A stretch of 64,000 nt of DNA from Cherax quadricarinatus (GCF_038502225.1 NC_091307.1:25188868-25252867); one strand, 5' to 3'; shown: positions 32,055 through 43,361, counted from the first letter of the stretch. Notes: a model not told the origin generated them from the letters alone. Numbers and translations: made by a program.

Positions 32055-32212
32055 ACTCACCTAGTTGTGGTTGCAGGTGTCGAGTCATAGCTCCTGGCCC
32101 TGCCTCTGCACTGGTTGCTACTAGGTTGCTCTTCCTGCTCCATGACCTTTCATCACACCTCTTCTTAAACCTATGTATGGATCCTGCCTCCACTACATCA
32201 CTTCCCAGAATG
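32055..32212 (-). mobile_element. LINE-A 3' end fragment
   Basis: TACTCACCTAGTTGTGGTTG is the complement of the LINE-A 3' terminus, followed by the C-terminal coding block corresponding to EAGPGA and VVEAGSIHRFK. Truncated at 32212, where the GTGTGTGT of the next copy begins. Confidence 0.88.
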
Positions 32213-32225
32213 TGTGTGTGTGTGT

Positions 32226-32504
32226 ACTCACCTAGTTGAGGTTGCAGGGGTCGAGTCCATGCTCCTGGCCCCGCCTCTTCACTGATCGCTACTAGGTCAC
32301 TCTCCCTGAACCGTGAGCTTTATCATACCTCTGCTTAAAGCTATGTATGGATCCTGCCTCCACTACATCGCTTCCCAAACTATTCCACTTGCTGACTACT
32401 CTGTGGCTGAAGAAATACTTCCTAACATCCGTGTGATTCATCTGTGTCTTCAACTTCCAACTGTGTCCCTTTGTTGCTGTGTCCCATCTCTGGAACATCC
32501 TGTC

Positions 32505-32508
<4 letters not shown>
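32226..32508 (-). mobile_element. LINE-A 3' end fragment flanked by (GT)n on both sides
   Basis: It encodes the C-terminus in the minus sense: DRMFQRWDTATKGH, DVRKYFFSHRVVSKWNSLGS, then the terminus GGTGAGTACACACAC. The 5' break at 32508 is exactly at a long (GT)n array. Confidence 0.88.
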
Positions 32509-32547
<39 letters not shown>

Positions 32548-32845
32548 ATGCACATGTGTATGTGCATGTGTATGCACATGTGTGTACATGTGTGTGTGCA
32601 TGTGTATGCACATTTGTGCATGTGTACATATGTGTGTGCATGTATATGCACATGTATGTGTGTACATGCATGTGTGCATGTGTGTGTGCATGTGTGTGTG
32701 TGCCTGTGTGTATGCATGTGTGTGCACATGTGTGCATATGTGTGTGCATGTTCATATGTGTGCATGTATGTGTATGCATATATGTATGTGTGTGTGTGTG
32801 TGCATATGTGTATATATGATTGCATGTATATATGTACCTGTATAT
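32505..32845. repeat. (GT)n plus CATG/TGCA alternating purine-pyrimidine tract
   Basis: About 18 pure GT units, then about 290 bases of TGTGCATGTGTATGCACATG-type sequence with almost strict purine-pyrimidine alternation. Such tracts favour left-handed DNA. Open frames of Cys-Val or His-Thr across it are artefacts. Confidence 0.92.
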
Positions 32846-32849
32846 ATTT

Positions 32850-33045
32850 TTTAACACACCAGCCATCTCCCACCTAGGCAGGTTGACCCAGAAAAGAATG
32901 AACAATTTCATAAAGTTTTTCTTCTTTCTACATTTAGTAATTTATACAAGAAAACAAGTTACTAGCCCCTTGTTCCCAGGATTTTAGTCTCCTTTTACAA
33001 TATGCATGGCTTATGGAAGGATTCTTTTTCACTTCTTCATGAGAT
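32850..33045 (-). mobile_element. LINE-R-related 3' UTR variant
   Basis: TTTTTTAACACACCAGCCAT then CACCTAGGCAGGTTGACCC is a variant of the LINE-R terminus. The second part (TAGTAATTTATACAAGA...; GGATTTTAGTCTCCTTT) is shared with 54425-54620 but not with typical LINE-R, so it is a sister family. Confidence 0.6.
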
Positions 33046-33059
33046 GTATATGTATGTGC

Positions 33060-33491
<432 letters not shown>

Positions 33492-33500
33492 TGTACATAT

Positions 33501-33806
33501 ATCCTCTCCTCACTTAACGACAGAGTTCCATCCCTAAGACCACGTCATTAAACGAATTCATCGTTAAGTGAGGAGCATACTACAATGGTAGTGGGTTTGT
33601 GTCAACCATCCTTGATATTGTTTTAATGGCACCTTTGCACCATTTATAACATTTCTGGTATATTTTTAAATGTTTATACAGTAGTTTACTGTATATTGTA
33701 ATAAACAGAATAGAGGAAATTAGCTCTAATATACATTATTTAGTTATGCATTCTGGTCAAAGAGCCCGTAGCAAGTCTGAGTACGTCACTAAGTGAGGAG
33801 ATGCTG
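33501..33806 (+). mobile_element. TA-type MITE (CCTCTCCTCACTTAACGAC family)
   Basis: Left end CCTCTCCTCACTTAACGAC, right end GTCACTAAGTGAGGAG with ATGCTG. Closely similar throughout to 41757-42082, which preserves the complete TACAGCC...GGCTGTA ends. It contains AATAAAC and GTTTATACAGTAGT sub-repeats. Flanked on both sides by (GT)n, so it probably inserted into the array. Confidence 0.8.
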
Positions 33807-33807
33807 G

Positions 33808-33841
<34 letters not shown>

Positions 33842-33844
<3 letters not shown>

Positions 33845-34237
33845 CACCTAATTGTGGTTGCAGGGGTCAAGACTCAGCTCCTGGCCCCGCCTCTTCACTG
33901 ATCGCTACTAGGTCCTCTCTCTCTCTGCTTCCTGAGCGTTGTCATACCTTGTCTTAAAGCTATGTGTGGTTCCTGCCTCCACTACATCACTTGCTAGGCT
34001 ATTCCACTTCCTGACGACTCTATGACTGAAGAAATACTTCCTAACATCCCTCTGACTCGTCTGAGTCTTCAGCTTCCAATTGTGACCCCTTGTTTCTGTG
34101 TCCCCTCTCTGGAACAACCTGTCTCTGTCTACCTTATCTATTCCACGCAGTATTTTATATGTCGTTATCATGTCTCCCCTGACCCTCCTGTCCTCCAATG
34201 TCGTCAGTCCGATTTCCCTCAAGCTTTCTTCGTAGGA
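33842..34237 (-). mobile_element. LINE-A 3' end, longest satellite-associated copy
   Basis: It encodes on the minus strand SYEESLREIGLTTLEDRRVR, then DMITTYKILRG, DVRKYFFSHRVVRKWNSLAS and DVVEAGTTHSFK, then the 3' terminus running into (AC)n. The 2 bases lost near 1976 in the big copy are intact here. The 5' break falls at the (GT)n of the next copy. Confidence 0.9.
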
Positions 34238-34256
34238 TGTGTGTGTGTGTATGTGT

Positions 34257-34392
34257 GTACTCACCTAGTTGTACTCACCTAGTTGAGGTTGCGGGGGTCG
34301 AGTCCTAGCTCCTGGCCCCGCCTCTTCACCGTTCACTACCAGGTCACTCTCCCAGAACCGTGAGCTTTATCATACCTCTGCTTATGTACTGC
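34257..34392 (-). mobile_element. LINE-A 3' end fragment
   Basis: TACTCACCTAGTTG is present twice at the terminus, then GGGGTCGAGTCCTAGCTCC. Only ~130 bases before another (GT)n run (34398-34434). Confidence 0.85.
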
Positions 34393-34393
34393 T

Positions 34394-34436
<43 letters not shown>

Positions 34437-34439
34437 ACA

Positions 34440-34910
34440 CACTGGCTGTCTCCCACCGACACAGGGTGGAACAAAAGAGGATAGACTGGAGGATGTATAA
34501 ATCTGTAGTGGAGGGACTGCAGGGTAAGGGTCATCCTAGGAAAGATCGAAGGGAGGAAGAAAAGATTTTTCTGTTTGAGGGGCTGAGATATCCAGCAAGT
34601 GTGTCTGAGTGTGTTAAACAGGAGTGATTTTTATGGCTTGACATGCTGTTGGAGTATGAGCAAGGTAACATTTATGAAAAGATTCAGGGAAACCAGTTAG
34701 CTGGACTTGAGTCCTGGAGGTGGGAAGTACAGTGCTTGCACTTTAAAGGAGGGGTGAGAATATTTGCTGTTTGGAGGGACACCTGAACTGTTGTACCTAT
34801 GTGCCTCTCTGACAATTCAGTGATAGTATGAATGATACTGAAAGTGTTTCATTTTTGGGTCGCCCTACCTTAGTGGGAGATGGCCAGTGCTAAAAAAATA
34901 TATATTTTAA
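34440..34910 (+). mobile_element. LINE-R 3' region, plus strand
   Basis: It encodes the decayed end of ORF2 (RMYKSVVEGLQGKGHPRKDR), then the 3' UTR (GGACTTGAGTCCTGGAGGTG; GTGCTTGCACTTTAAAGGAG; GGGTCGCCCTACCTTAGTGG) ending GGCCAGTGCTAAAAAAATA. A separate 3' terminus-like piece is at 34436-34470 (ACACTGGCTGTCTCCC). Confidence 0.8.
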
Positions 34911-34911
34911 T

Positions 34912-35250
34912 ACTTATTAACATATAGGCTGTTTGCCACCAAGGCAGGGTGACCCAAAAAAGAAGAATCACTTTCATTATCATTCACTCAATCACTATCT
35001 TGCCACAGGCATGTCTACACTACAATTTTAAAACTGCCACTTATCAACACCCCTTCCTTCAGAGTGCAGGCACTATACTTCCCACCTCTAGGACTCAAGT
35101 CTGGCTTGTCAATTTCCCTGAATGCCATAATAAATGTTACCTTGCTCGCACTCCAACAGCACATCAAGTCATAAAAACCATTTGTCTCCACTCGCTCCTA
35201 TCTAACACGCTTATGCATGCTTGCTGGAAGTCCAAGCATATACATAACAA
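34912..35250 (-). mobile_element. LINE-R 3' UTR, minus strand, tail-to-tail with the previous copy
   Basis: It starts at the 3' terminus (ATAGGCTGTTTGCCACCAAG; GGCAGGGTGACCC) and runs through the UTR to TGCATGCTTGCTGGAAGTCC, where ORF2 sequence would begin. The A/T-rich tails of both copies meet at 34900-34925. Confidence 0.82.
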
Positions 35251-35781
35251 ATTCTAACTATTGTGTTAACACAAATTCAGACACACTTGCATCACCAACA
35301 ACAACATTGCAATCCTACTCATCAATGATGTCATGAAATAAACTGTTATTTTAAATTCCTGCTGTTCTCCAAAATTACCAAAGAGCTATTACCATCAAAG
35401 CTTCCCATGCATAATCCATGATGCTAATGCCATGATAAAACTTTATACATACGTTTACATGTGCCTTAAGGCATGTTAAAAACTCAATACTGTATTAATA
35501 TCTAAAATAAACGATTCAGCTATAGAAAAGGTTCTGAGCACCAAAGCTGAAACTGTCATTCTTATTTCAGTACATGCAACTTACAATACACAAAATGTAC
35601 ATGAAAAGGATTATAGTAGAATTTTAATGTATGTGAGAATAAATGCCAGAAATTGTTCTGTTGTGACAATTATGTAAGTCAAATTTGAACCCCTCTTATT
35701 AGGACTCTATAACTTTAAATATGACGAATTCCCAATTGTACTGAAAATTAACCTCCATAATAATCAATATTTTTTAAAAAC
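35251..35781. other. Unique AT-rich DNA downstream of zinc-finger gene 2
   Basis: No recognisable coding or repeat sequence seen. It may be 3' flank or intergenic. Confidence 0.4.
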
Positions 35782-35787
35782 TTTATT
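35782..35787 (-). terminator. Candidate polyadenylation signal (AATAAA) of zinc-finger gene 2
   Basis: TTTATT on the plus strand equals AATAAA on the minus strand, about 220 bases downstream of the stop at 36007. The position is reasonable for a short 3' UTR. No other good hexamer was noticed nearer the stop. Confidence 0.45.
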
Positions 35788-36006
35788 ATGTTAATTACTG
35801 TTAACAGGCACCAAACTGGATATTAAACATTTCTATGAATTTTCTTGTTAATTATATATACATATTAAAATTAAATTTTTAACTTGGAACCAAAATATAA
35901 TAATTTTTACACATCAACTGATGCATTTTGCGAGTCATGATATCTATACTAATCATGGATACTTAGCACAAACATTAAGTAGATACACTACTTGGCAACT
36001 GCTGAT

Positions 36007-37710
36007 TCACTGATACTGTCGAGGATACCACATCTGCACACCATCTCGAGTGATTAACTGGTGAGTAACCTGGGCTTGAGGATCGTGTGAAACTATCTGG
36101 ATTGGAACATCAGAGTGTAATGTAACTAACTGGACACCACCTGCTGCTTCCACAGCTGCTGCTTGCTGTTCAGCTTCTTCTTGAGAAACAATAGTCAATG
36201 CTGTAGCATCCTCAATGTGAATTTCATGTGTAGCATGATGCAGGTGCTCATGTTGTAAGTGATGGTGGTGGTGTAATTCCTGATGATGTTGTAACTCATG
36301 TGGGTAATCATCATCAACTGCAAGCTTTTCATCAATTTTTTCAATTTTTTCAATTTTTAATGGGTCTAGGTTAGCTTCTGGAATATAAACTGTATTGTCA
36401 TCCTCCTCTTCACCCAAAGCTAAAACAGCACCCTCTTCTGCCTCAAGCTCAGCGTCGAAATCCTCTTCATCCTCATAATCTTCCTCTTTAATATATTTCC
36501 TAGGTCTTCCCCGTTTACCCCAACGACCTCGTTTCCGAGGCCTTCCACGGGGTCTGCCTTTTCTTTTCTGTACATACTTACGGCCACTGCCAGGTTTCGG
36601 GCCCGGCTTCTTAGCATCAGGGCGGCGAGGAGCACGTGGTTTCTTTGACACTTCTTTGCCACAATATTTCTCTTTGTGCACAGTCAAACTCTCCTTATAT
36701 TTGAAAGCCTTTTCACAAGAATCACACTTAAATGGACGTGCTTTAGAGTGCACTTTCATGTGCTTATCTAATGCTGAGCTAAAGAAGAAAGCTTTGTTAC
36801 ATTTCTCACACTGGTAAGGCTTTTGACCAGTGTGCTTTTTCTTGTGCGTTGATAATGATGATGAATGTGTGAAAGCTGCATCACATAGATCACACTTCCA
36901 GGGCTTTTCACCCGTGTGAACTCTAAAGTGATTCTTTAGTTGCTGCGCAGTAATGAAGGCATGGTTACATTCTTGGCAAACATATGGTTTCTCGCCAGTA
37001 TGAGTTCTCATGTGAGCTGGTAAATGAGAAGAGCGTGCAAAAGTTTTACCACATATACCACACATATAAGGGCGTTCTCCTGTGTGAAGTCGCTTGTGCA
37101 TGCGCAAATTGGAACGTTGTGCAAAAGCTAGACCACATTCACCACACACAAAAGGTCTTTCTCCTGTATGAGTACGTATGTGATCCCGGAGAGTTGCATT
37201 ACATGATACTGTCTTACCACATTCAGGACAGGGCACACGTTCTCCTCCACTTTGGCGTACTCTCGGCTTGGATTGTTTGACAATCATGAGTGGATCGGGA
37301 GTAACTGCAGGTGGGGGTTTTGCAACTGGTGGTTGAGTTGCCACAGCTTGAACTTGAACCTGAAGATTACCATACTGAGCCTGAACTTGCTGATTGAACT
37401 GCCGTGCAATATCAGGACTGCCTAGCTCCACTTGTACTGCAGGGCCACTTGTAGTTATAAGCTGACCAACTGTGTCGGGACTGTAATTATACCAGGCTAC
37501 ACCTGTTACCCCTGCTACCCCTGTTACAGAGCCAACACTAGCTACACCACTCACAGCATTAAGAGTCTGCACTCCAGTCACATTTGTAACTCCAGTTACG
37601 CCAGGCACGGTGCCTACACCTGTTACATGTGTTGCACCTGTTACTCCAGACGTTACAATGTGTTCCATGTTGCCTCCTGCACTTTCTGCTACCAAGCAAG
37701 TTGCTGGCAT
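36007..37710 (-). CDS. C2H2 zinc-finger/AT-hook protein, 567 residues
   Basis: A probable sequence-specific nuclear DNA-binding protein. The N-terminus has VTGV-type tetrapeptide repeats (about 21-72), then WYNY, then a block VQVELGSPDIARQFNQQVQ (92-110) shared with the paralogue at 62613-63938. Seven fingers follow (about 161-350), six C2H2 with TGE(R/K)P linkers and the last ending in Cys. Then come two to three AT-hooks (GRPRGRPRK and RGRPRK, 383-405), an acidic stretch (409-437), a His-rich tract (471-493) and the C-terminus MWYPRQYQ. The start is the first ATG after an in-frame TAG; the acceptor TTTTTCAG lies just upstream at 37761-37762, so this is a downstream exon holding the whole ORF. 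I cannot name an orthologue. Confidence 0.9.
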   Translation of the reverse strand: MPATCLVAESAGGNMEHIVTSGVTGATHVTGVGTVPGVTGVTNVTGVQTLNAVSGVASVGSVTGVAGVTGVAWYNYSPDTVGQLITTSGPAVQVELGSPDIARQFNQQVQAQYGNLQVQVQAVATQPPVAKPPPAVTPDPLMIVKQSKPRVRQSGGERVPCPECGKTVSCNATLRDHIRTHTGERPFVCGECGLAFAQRSNLRMHKRLHTGERPYMCGICGKTFARSSHLPAHMRTHTGEKPYVCQECNHAFITAQQLKNHFRVHTGEKPWKCDLCDAAFTHSSSLSTHKKKHTGQKPYQCEKCNKAFFFSSALDKHMKVHSKARPFKCDSCEKAFKYKESLTVHKEKYCGKEVSKKPRAPRRPDAKKPGPKPGSGRKYVQKRKGRPRGRPRKRGRWGKRGRPRKYIKEEDYEDEEDFDAELEAEEGAVLALGEEEDDNTVYIPEANLDPLKIEKIEKIDEKLAVDDDYPHELQHHQELHHHHHLQHEHLHHATHEIHIEDATALTIVSQEEAEQQAAAVEAAGGVQLVTLHSDVPIQIVSHDPQAQVTHQLITRDGVQMWYPRQYQ

Positions 37711-37762
37711 GAGTTGCTGCTACCCTCCTCTAAGTGACCTCAGACCTTCAACATGATTACCT
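37711..37762 (-). promoter_or_regulatory. Splice acceptor and 5' UTR part of the zinc-finger gene 2 coding exon
   Basis: Minus strand TTCTATTTTTCAG|GTAATCATG. The exon begins at about 37760. The 50 bases before the ATG contain an in-frame TAG, so the coding start at 37710 is fixed unless an upstream exon is read in another frame. An upstream non-coding exon is implied. Confidence 0.6.
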
Positions 37763-38825
37763 GAAAAATAGAATAATCATTTTAGTTTATCAAAATGAAT
37801 TACCAGAAAATATACACTTCTATATTTTTTGCCATAAGATTGTACAGTATCACTTATACAATAGTACTTAATATGCAAATAACCTGCACATAAGAGTTGG
37901 AAACTTATGACGATGTATTGGTCCGACTTGAGCCATTAACTAGACCATAAATTTTCCAAGTTGAGCCAAAACATTGACGTAAGTATTCTATGTGCTTGTT
38001 ATTTATGTGTTGCTCTAGTCATGGTATTGTGCCTTTTTTATTCTTTATATTACTTAATGTTATGTGTATAATATACACACTACTACTGTACAGACAAGAC
38101 ATCTTCACTGACTTCAGCTTCCTCACTGCTGCATTCAAAAGGCCTCATACCTCACACCAATGCAAAAACATTGGCAGTGCTATGCTCTCTGATACACTCT
38201 CCTATTTTATTCAATTACAATGTGTCTCTTTCCACATTCTTTCTCAAGTCTATTCTGTGATTCATCTTATCTTTTTTGGCACATCTGCTGACATATTCCC
38301 TCTCAAATATCCATATGTATTGTATACTCACTTCCTCCATGTCTTCCTACCAATCTGATATCCAATCTTCCACTAGTTCAACTTCTTACTCATGCCACTT
38401 TGTTTCTTTTTTCCATTCCTTTTGCTCACCATTCTGAACTCCAACTTTCTTCTGAATCTCATAAAAGTAATATGCCATCAACACAATGCCACTGTTACAC
38501 TTCCTAATGTATATTGGCTTCATTAACTTTAGTGCTCAACTTTTCTCTAGTACTCTAGCATTCACTTCTTTACATCTTCATCTATCAATAAAATAAATGA
38601 CCATGGTAACATCACAAATCCTAGTCTACGTCTTACTTTTACTGGAGGATATTTCTCTTCTCTCTTACATATCCTAGTCCAAGCCTCACTCTCATAAAAA
38701 TCCTTAACAGCTTTACTGTCTATTCCATACATTGGCATCACCAGCCACATTGATGCCCTAATCACCCTATCATACACCATTTCAACATCCATATATAAAA
38801 TATCACCTTAATTAATATCAAAGTA

Positions 38826-39632
38826 CATAGGAACCTTGGTTTTTGTATGCCCTGGTTTTCGTAGGATTCAGTTTTTGATGACTTTTTTGTTGAAATTTTG
38901 TCCCAGTTTTTGTACATCCGCTTGTTTTTCGTAGAGTTGACAATGCTCTGCCGTACCAAACATGTCCGCCTGCCCGTCCCCACACAAAGCATCCCACGTG
39001 TTCTGACTCAGTCTAGCTTTGTTTCTCGTTGAATGCAAAGTGGAATGAGTTGCAAAATTTCGTGGAGAAATATCATCCTAACAAAGCTGTTGCAAGCTGT
39101 GTCTGCAACATGTTCAATGACAATGCCTTGTCCCATTTTAGGCAAATCTCAAAGAGACGCCAGAAACAGACCTCTCTCGACAGATTTTTTTGTGCGACAG
39201 GGGTCCAGTGACTCTCAAGCTGGTCCTAGTGCCAATAATAAACAAAGCAGGGAAGTAACCCCAGATAGGGCCTTGATACCTGAAGTCCTTATGGAGGGGG
39301 ATTCCCCTTCCAAACAATAACCTCTCTTCCTCCCTCTCCCCTCCCTGCTGTCTTCCATACACCAACAAGAGTCTTCAATACAGGTAAAAGTGATGTTAAA
39401 TGTTCATTTATCCCTTTCATTAGTCATTTATATTTATTTCTCATTGTTTTCTGTATGTAAAACTATAGTTATTCTTTATAAAATGTATTTTTTGTCAGTA
39501 TTTTTGGGTGTCTGGAACGGATTAATTGAATTTACATTATTTCTTATGGGAAATATTGCTTCAGTTTTAGTACAATTTGATTTTTGTCAGACTTTCTGGA
39601 ATGAATTAATTATGAAAACTGAGGTTCCACTG
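38826..39632 (+). mobile_element. Tigger/pogo-like element T4
   Basis: Left end mutated (CATAGGAACCTTGGTTTTTG), right end AACTGAGGTTCCACTG then TA. The interior encodes the transposase C-terminus at 39029-39211 (WNELQNFVEKYHPNKAV; MFNDNALSHFRQISKRRQKQ; SLDRFF), the same piece as at 28201-28389. The catalytic core is deleted. Confidence 0.82.
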
Positions 39633-39825
39633 TACCATACTTGGCACTTATATTCTTTAACACACAATTCCCACAGACCCTTCATTTCCAAAGTTTCCCC
39701 CTGTTGATTTGAAATCTTATGCTATGTAATTTACTTTGCACAGTATATGTACTATACATACTGTCAACACTCATTCCCAGTAGTTCTCATATTCTCTCAT
39801 GATGACTCCTTATACAAAGGAGCTA

Positions 39826-40462
39826 CAGTGGAACCTCGATTTTTATTTGCCCTAGTTTTTGTTTAATTCAGTTTTTGACGACTTTTTTCGTCAAAATTTT
39901 GTCCCAGCTTTTGTTCATCACCTAGGTTTTTGTCGAGTTGACAGTAGTCTGCCGTGCCAAACGTCTCCGCTTGCACCCACACTAAACATCCCACGTGCTC
40001 TGAGTCAGTCTGGATTTGTTTCTCGTTGGTGGTAGTGGTGGTGGTAGAGGGTGGTAGTGATGGTGGGAGAGGGTGATTGTGATGGTGGTAGAGGGTGGTA
40101 GTGATTGTGGTAGTGATGGTTGTAGAGGGTGGTAGTGATGGTAGTAGAGATAACCTCTCCTCCCTCTCCCCTGCTCGCCATCTTCCATATGCCAACAAGA
40201 GTCTTCAATAAAGGTAAAAGTGATGTTAAATGTTCATTTATCTATATCATTAGTCCTTTATATTTATTTCTCATTGTTTTCTGTATGTAAAATTATAGTT
40301 TTCTCTATAAAATGTATTTTTTTGTTAATACGTACTTTGGGTGTCTGGAACGGATTAATTGGATTTACATTATTTATGGGAAATACTGCTTCAGTTTTTG
40401 TCGAATTTGGTTTACGTCAGACTTTCTGGAATGAATTAATGACGAAAACCAAGGTTCCACTG
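39826..40462 (+). mobile_element. Tigger/pogo-like element T5 (637 bp)
   Basis: CAGTGGAACCTCGATTTTTA and AAAACCAAGGTTCCACTG, with TA on each side. The interior contains a GGT/GAT-rich low-complexity tract (40025-40150). No transposase. It sits at a TA inside LINE-R sequence GGAGCTA|TACATATTC. Confidence 0.85.
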
Positions 40463-40800
40463 TATACATATTCTTTGCCAGTTCTAAGCTATCTTCCCAT
40501 CTTTCATATATTAAAACAAATATGCAGCATATCCCCCCCTGCAACCCCTGATTTCAACATTTAGTCTTCTTGTTTTTTTGTTCCCTTTTTAACCTGCTTA
40601 TTGTACAGCCTCACCAACCTTTTCCCATGCTCATTTTTTTACTCTTCCTCCTAACAAAGCTTATTTCTCCATACCCCGTGCATAAAATTCTTGCCTCCAT
40701 TTCAGTGTCAACATTTAACAATGACAAAAGAAAAATTCTCTCTCTCCAATACTTCCATCTCCATCTCACCATGACACTCAGTAGTTACTACCAAGTCAAC

Positions 40801-41279
40801 AATGTCACCTATTTTCACACCATCGATACTAAGGACAGAAGCTTGGTCAGAAGCTTGAGCCCAGAAGTGGGGCTAGTAGCAAACAAGTATTTCAAGAAGT
40901 ACATTTAGGTGTACATATAATGTGATGTGAATGTTTCCTTGCTTTCTTGAACTCTAGATAGTGATCAGCAGTACATTTTATTATACCTGTAACAATCTCA
41001 TGCAGCAAGCAATAGCAGAATAGCTCAAGCACAACCGTTGGACCAAGAAGTTATGGGTTTATAAGAATATTTTCCCAGGACCCATGGAATAGAGACTCAA
41101 GCAGGCAAGTAGAGAGAAGTGAGAAAATGATACTGTATAATTCATCAACACTTACATTATACAAGAATACATATGTTGCAGGGACACAGCCAAAAACAGA
41201 GTCTTGACTTCCAAAAGACATATAATGAAGATACAAGGAGAACCTACAAAATCAACAGCTGAAGCTCTCACCAGTTATT
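40801..41279. other. Unassigned AT-rich DNA
   Basis: No coding exon, mobile-element motif or tandem repeat recognised. Confidence 0.35.
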
Positions 41280-41454
41280 TTATTTTTTATCACACTGGCC
41301 CAGGAAACATTAACCATAATTCAATCAATGGCCGTCTTACTAAAAATGCACGAACATCACAATTTTAATTACTGTATGAACTGTAACATCTCCATCCTTT
41401 CTTCAGGCACTGTACTTCCACCTAAATTCTTTTATAAACACTATTTTGCTCATC

Positions 41455-41756
41455 CTGTAGCTTGACTGCTAGCACACTCGGCCCACATGCTGTCCAGGGG
41501 GTTGATCCCCAGTATGGTTGGAAACATTAGGAAGTGTTTCCTTAAGATACCTGCTGTCCAATGTTCATCTATCAGTAAAATGAGTACCTGAATGTTAGTC
41601 AACTGATGTGGGTCGCATCCTGGGGACAAAACTGACCTAATTTGCCCAAAATGCTCTGCATAACAAAGGGCTTTCTATATAGTAGTATGTCATTGATGTC
41701 AGTTAAACCTGTATACCTTGTACATGTACTTGTAGAAATAAAGATTATTATTATTA
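41455..41756 (+). mobile_element. tRNA-like SINE with (TTA)n tail
   Basis: Head with a box-A-like region GACTGCTAGCACACTCGG and box-B-like GGGTTGATCCCC (about 41500), then a body with AAAATGAGTACCTGAATG and GTCGCATCCTGGGGAC, ending AATAAAGATTATTATTATTA. A related 3' body occurs at 55775-55865. Polymerase III transcription is inferred from the boxes. Confidence 0.6.
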
Positions 41757-42082
41757 CAGCCTCTCCTCAATTGACGACGGAGTTCTGTTCCTAAGACCAC
41801 ATCATTAAATGAATTCGTCGCTAAGTGAGGAGCATACGTACTATAATGGTAGTGAGTTTGTGTCGACCATCTTTGATATTGTTTTAATGTCACCTTTGCA
41901 CCATTTATAACATTTCTGGTATATTTTTAAATGTTTATACAGTAGTGTACTGTATACTGAAATAAACAGAATAGAGGAACTCAGCTCTAATATACATTAT
42001 TTAGGTATGAATACTGGACAGAGAGCCTGTCGTAAGTCCAAGGCATCAGTAAACGAGTACATCACTAAGTGAGGAGAGGCTG
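41757..42082 (+). mobile_element. TA-type MITE, complete (326 bp)
   Basis: Ends CAGCCTCTCCTCAATTGACG and CACTAAGTGAGGAGAGGCTG with TA on both sides. The interior is nearly the same as 33501-33806. It inserted at a TTA in the tail of the SINE. Tc1/mariner/pogo-type by TA target; no transposase. Confidence 0.88.
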
Positions 42083-42280
42083 TATTATACTCCAACAGCA
42101 TGTCAAATCCTAAAAACCACTCACTTCTATTCGTTCTGATCTAACCCTCATGCACACCTGCTGGATACTCAAAACTCCCTACCACTTAAGACCTAATTCA
42201 CATCCTCCCTCCAACCCTTCCTAGAAGGACTCCCTACCCCTTCTCCTCTATCATCTTAAACTTCATTGGATGACACAAAC

Positions 42281-43361
42281 TTAACCCCTTCAGGGTCCAA
42301 GGCCCAAATCTGAAGTGGTGCCCCAGTGTCCAAGAATTTAAAAAAAAAAAAATTTTTATTTTTTCTTATGAAATGGTAGAGAATCTTTTTGTGAAGGTAA
42401 TAAAACAAAAAGTACGAAATTTGATGGAAAATTGACGAAATTATGCTCTCGTGAATTTTGATGTGTCAGCGATATTTACGAATCGGCGTTTTTGCGGACT
42501 TTGACTCCCATTTTAGGCCAATTACATCATTCCAGTCAACCAAATTCTTAGCTATTTCACTAGTATTACTTCTATTCTATCGAGTGAGCACAAGAAATCG
42601 CCAAGTCAACTGTTTCAACTACAAATTAAAGTGATCGGAAATTGTTAATTTGGCAAATTTAACACAAAGTTCAAAATATTCCAATTTCAAAATAGGGTCC
42701 AGAATAAACAATGTAGGTATTCCTGGAACTAAACTAACATATCCTCTGTTCATTAGTTATGTTTTGAGGCTTTACAAATAAATTCCATTTTGATTTTTTA
42801 TTCACATAATGAATTTTTATTCACACCAAAAAATAGAAGATTTACTGTTATGCAATACTGTAATAATTGTACAAATACCATCACCATATTTGTGAATGCA
42901 TATTAGACCCACCAGCTGGCGTGTATTAGACGTGTGAGGTCGTTTGTTTACTCTTGAATATTGGCAAAAATTTAACATTTCTGCTACTTTGAGCTCAGTT
43001 TCAAGCCATTTCCAGTGTGAAAACCAATCAAAATCATCTCTATTTCTGTAATGTCTTCCATTCTATCAAATGAGACCAAGAAATCACAAATAGAACTATA
43101 AAAAACATACGAAAAAACACTGCAAAGTCGCTGTTTTAATCGAAAAATCATGATTTCAGTTTTTTTCTCTCATTATACACAGCGTGCTGCAGGATCTGTT
43201 TTATGTGGTGCACACATACCACATAGATGTATTCTCTCATATCTAGGCTCAAATGTACCACTCACAGTTTATCAGAGTGAGCTGAGCTCATGACGTAGAT
43301 CTACGGTTTGGACCCTGAACATAAAGCCGTAGATCTACGGGACGGACCCTCAAAGGGTTAA
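42281..43361 (-). mobile_element. TTAA MITE, long form, reversed (1081 bp)
   Basis: TTAACCCCTTCAGGGTCC and GGACCCTCAAAGGGTTAA at the ends. The body is the reverse complement of the 28827/56118 family. At the right end it carries GTAGATCTAC twice, the palindrome also found in the short MITEs, linking long and short forms. Confidence 0.85.

Larger units (their letters stand above)
38090..40800 (-). mobile_element. Old LINE-R copy split by two Tiggers
   Basis: Decayed minus-strand RTE-like sequence: thumb region at 38090-38560, palm at 38562-38815 (MDVEMVYDRV and LGFVMLPWSFILLIDE, compare MDLEKAYDRV in the younger copy), the segment ending TATACAAAGGAGCTA at 39825, and its continuation from 40465. 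T4 (38826-39632) and T5 (39826-40462) interrupt it. Substitutions are far more numerous than in the 3515-5238 copy, so it is much older. Confidence 0.72.
41280..42265 (-). mobile_element. LINE-R 3' UTR copy interrupted by a SINE and a MITE
   Basis: The left part (41280-41452) has the LINE-R terminus in decayed form and reaches TTTTGCTCAT. The right part (42085-42265) resumes at ACTCCAACAGCATGTCAAAT, the adjoining LINE-R 3' UTR sequence. The 630 bases between are a SINE and a MITE. Confidence 0.72.

Noticed and set aside
32292..32911. Long open frames rich in His-Thr or Cys-Val in both strands
   Set aside because: They are translations of (GT)n/CATG microsatellite sequence, open in several frames at once, with only a LINE-A tail at one end.
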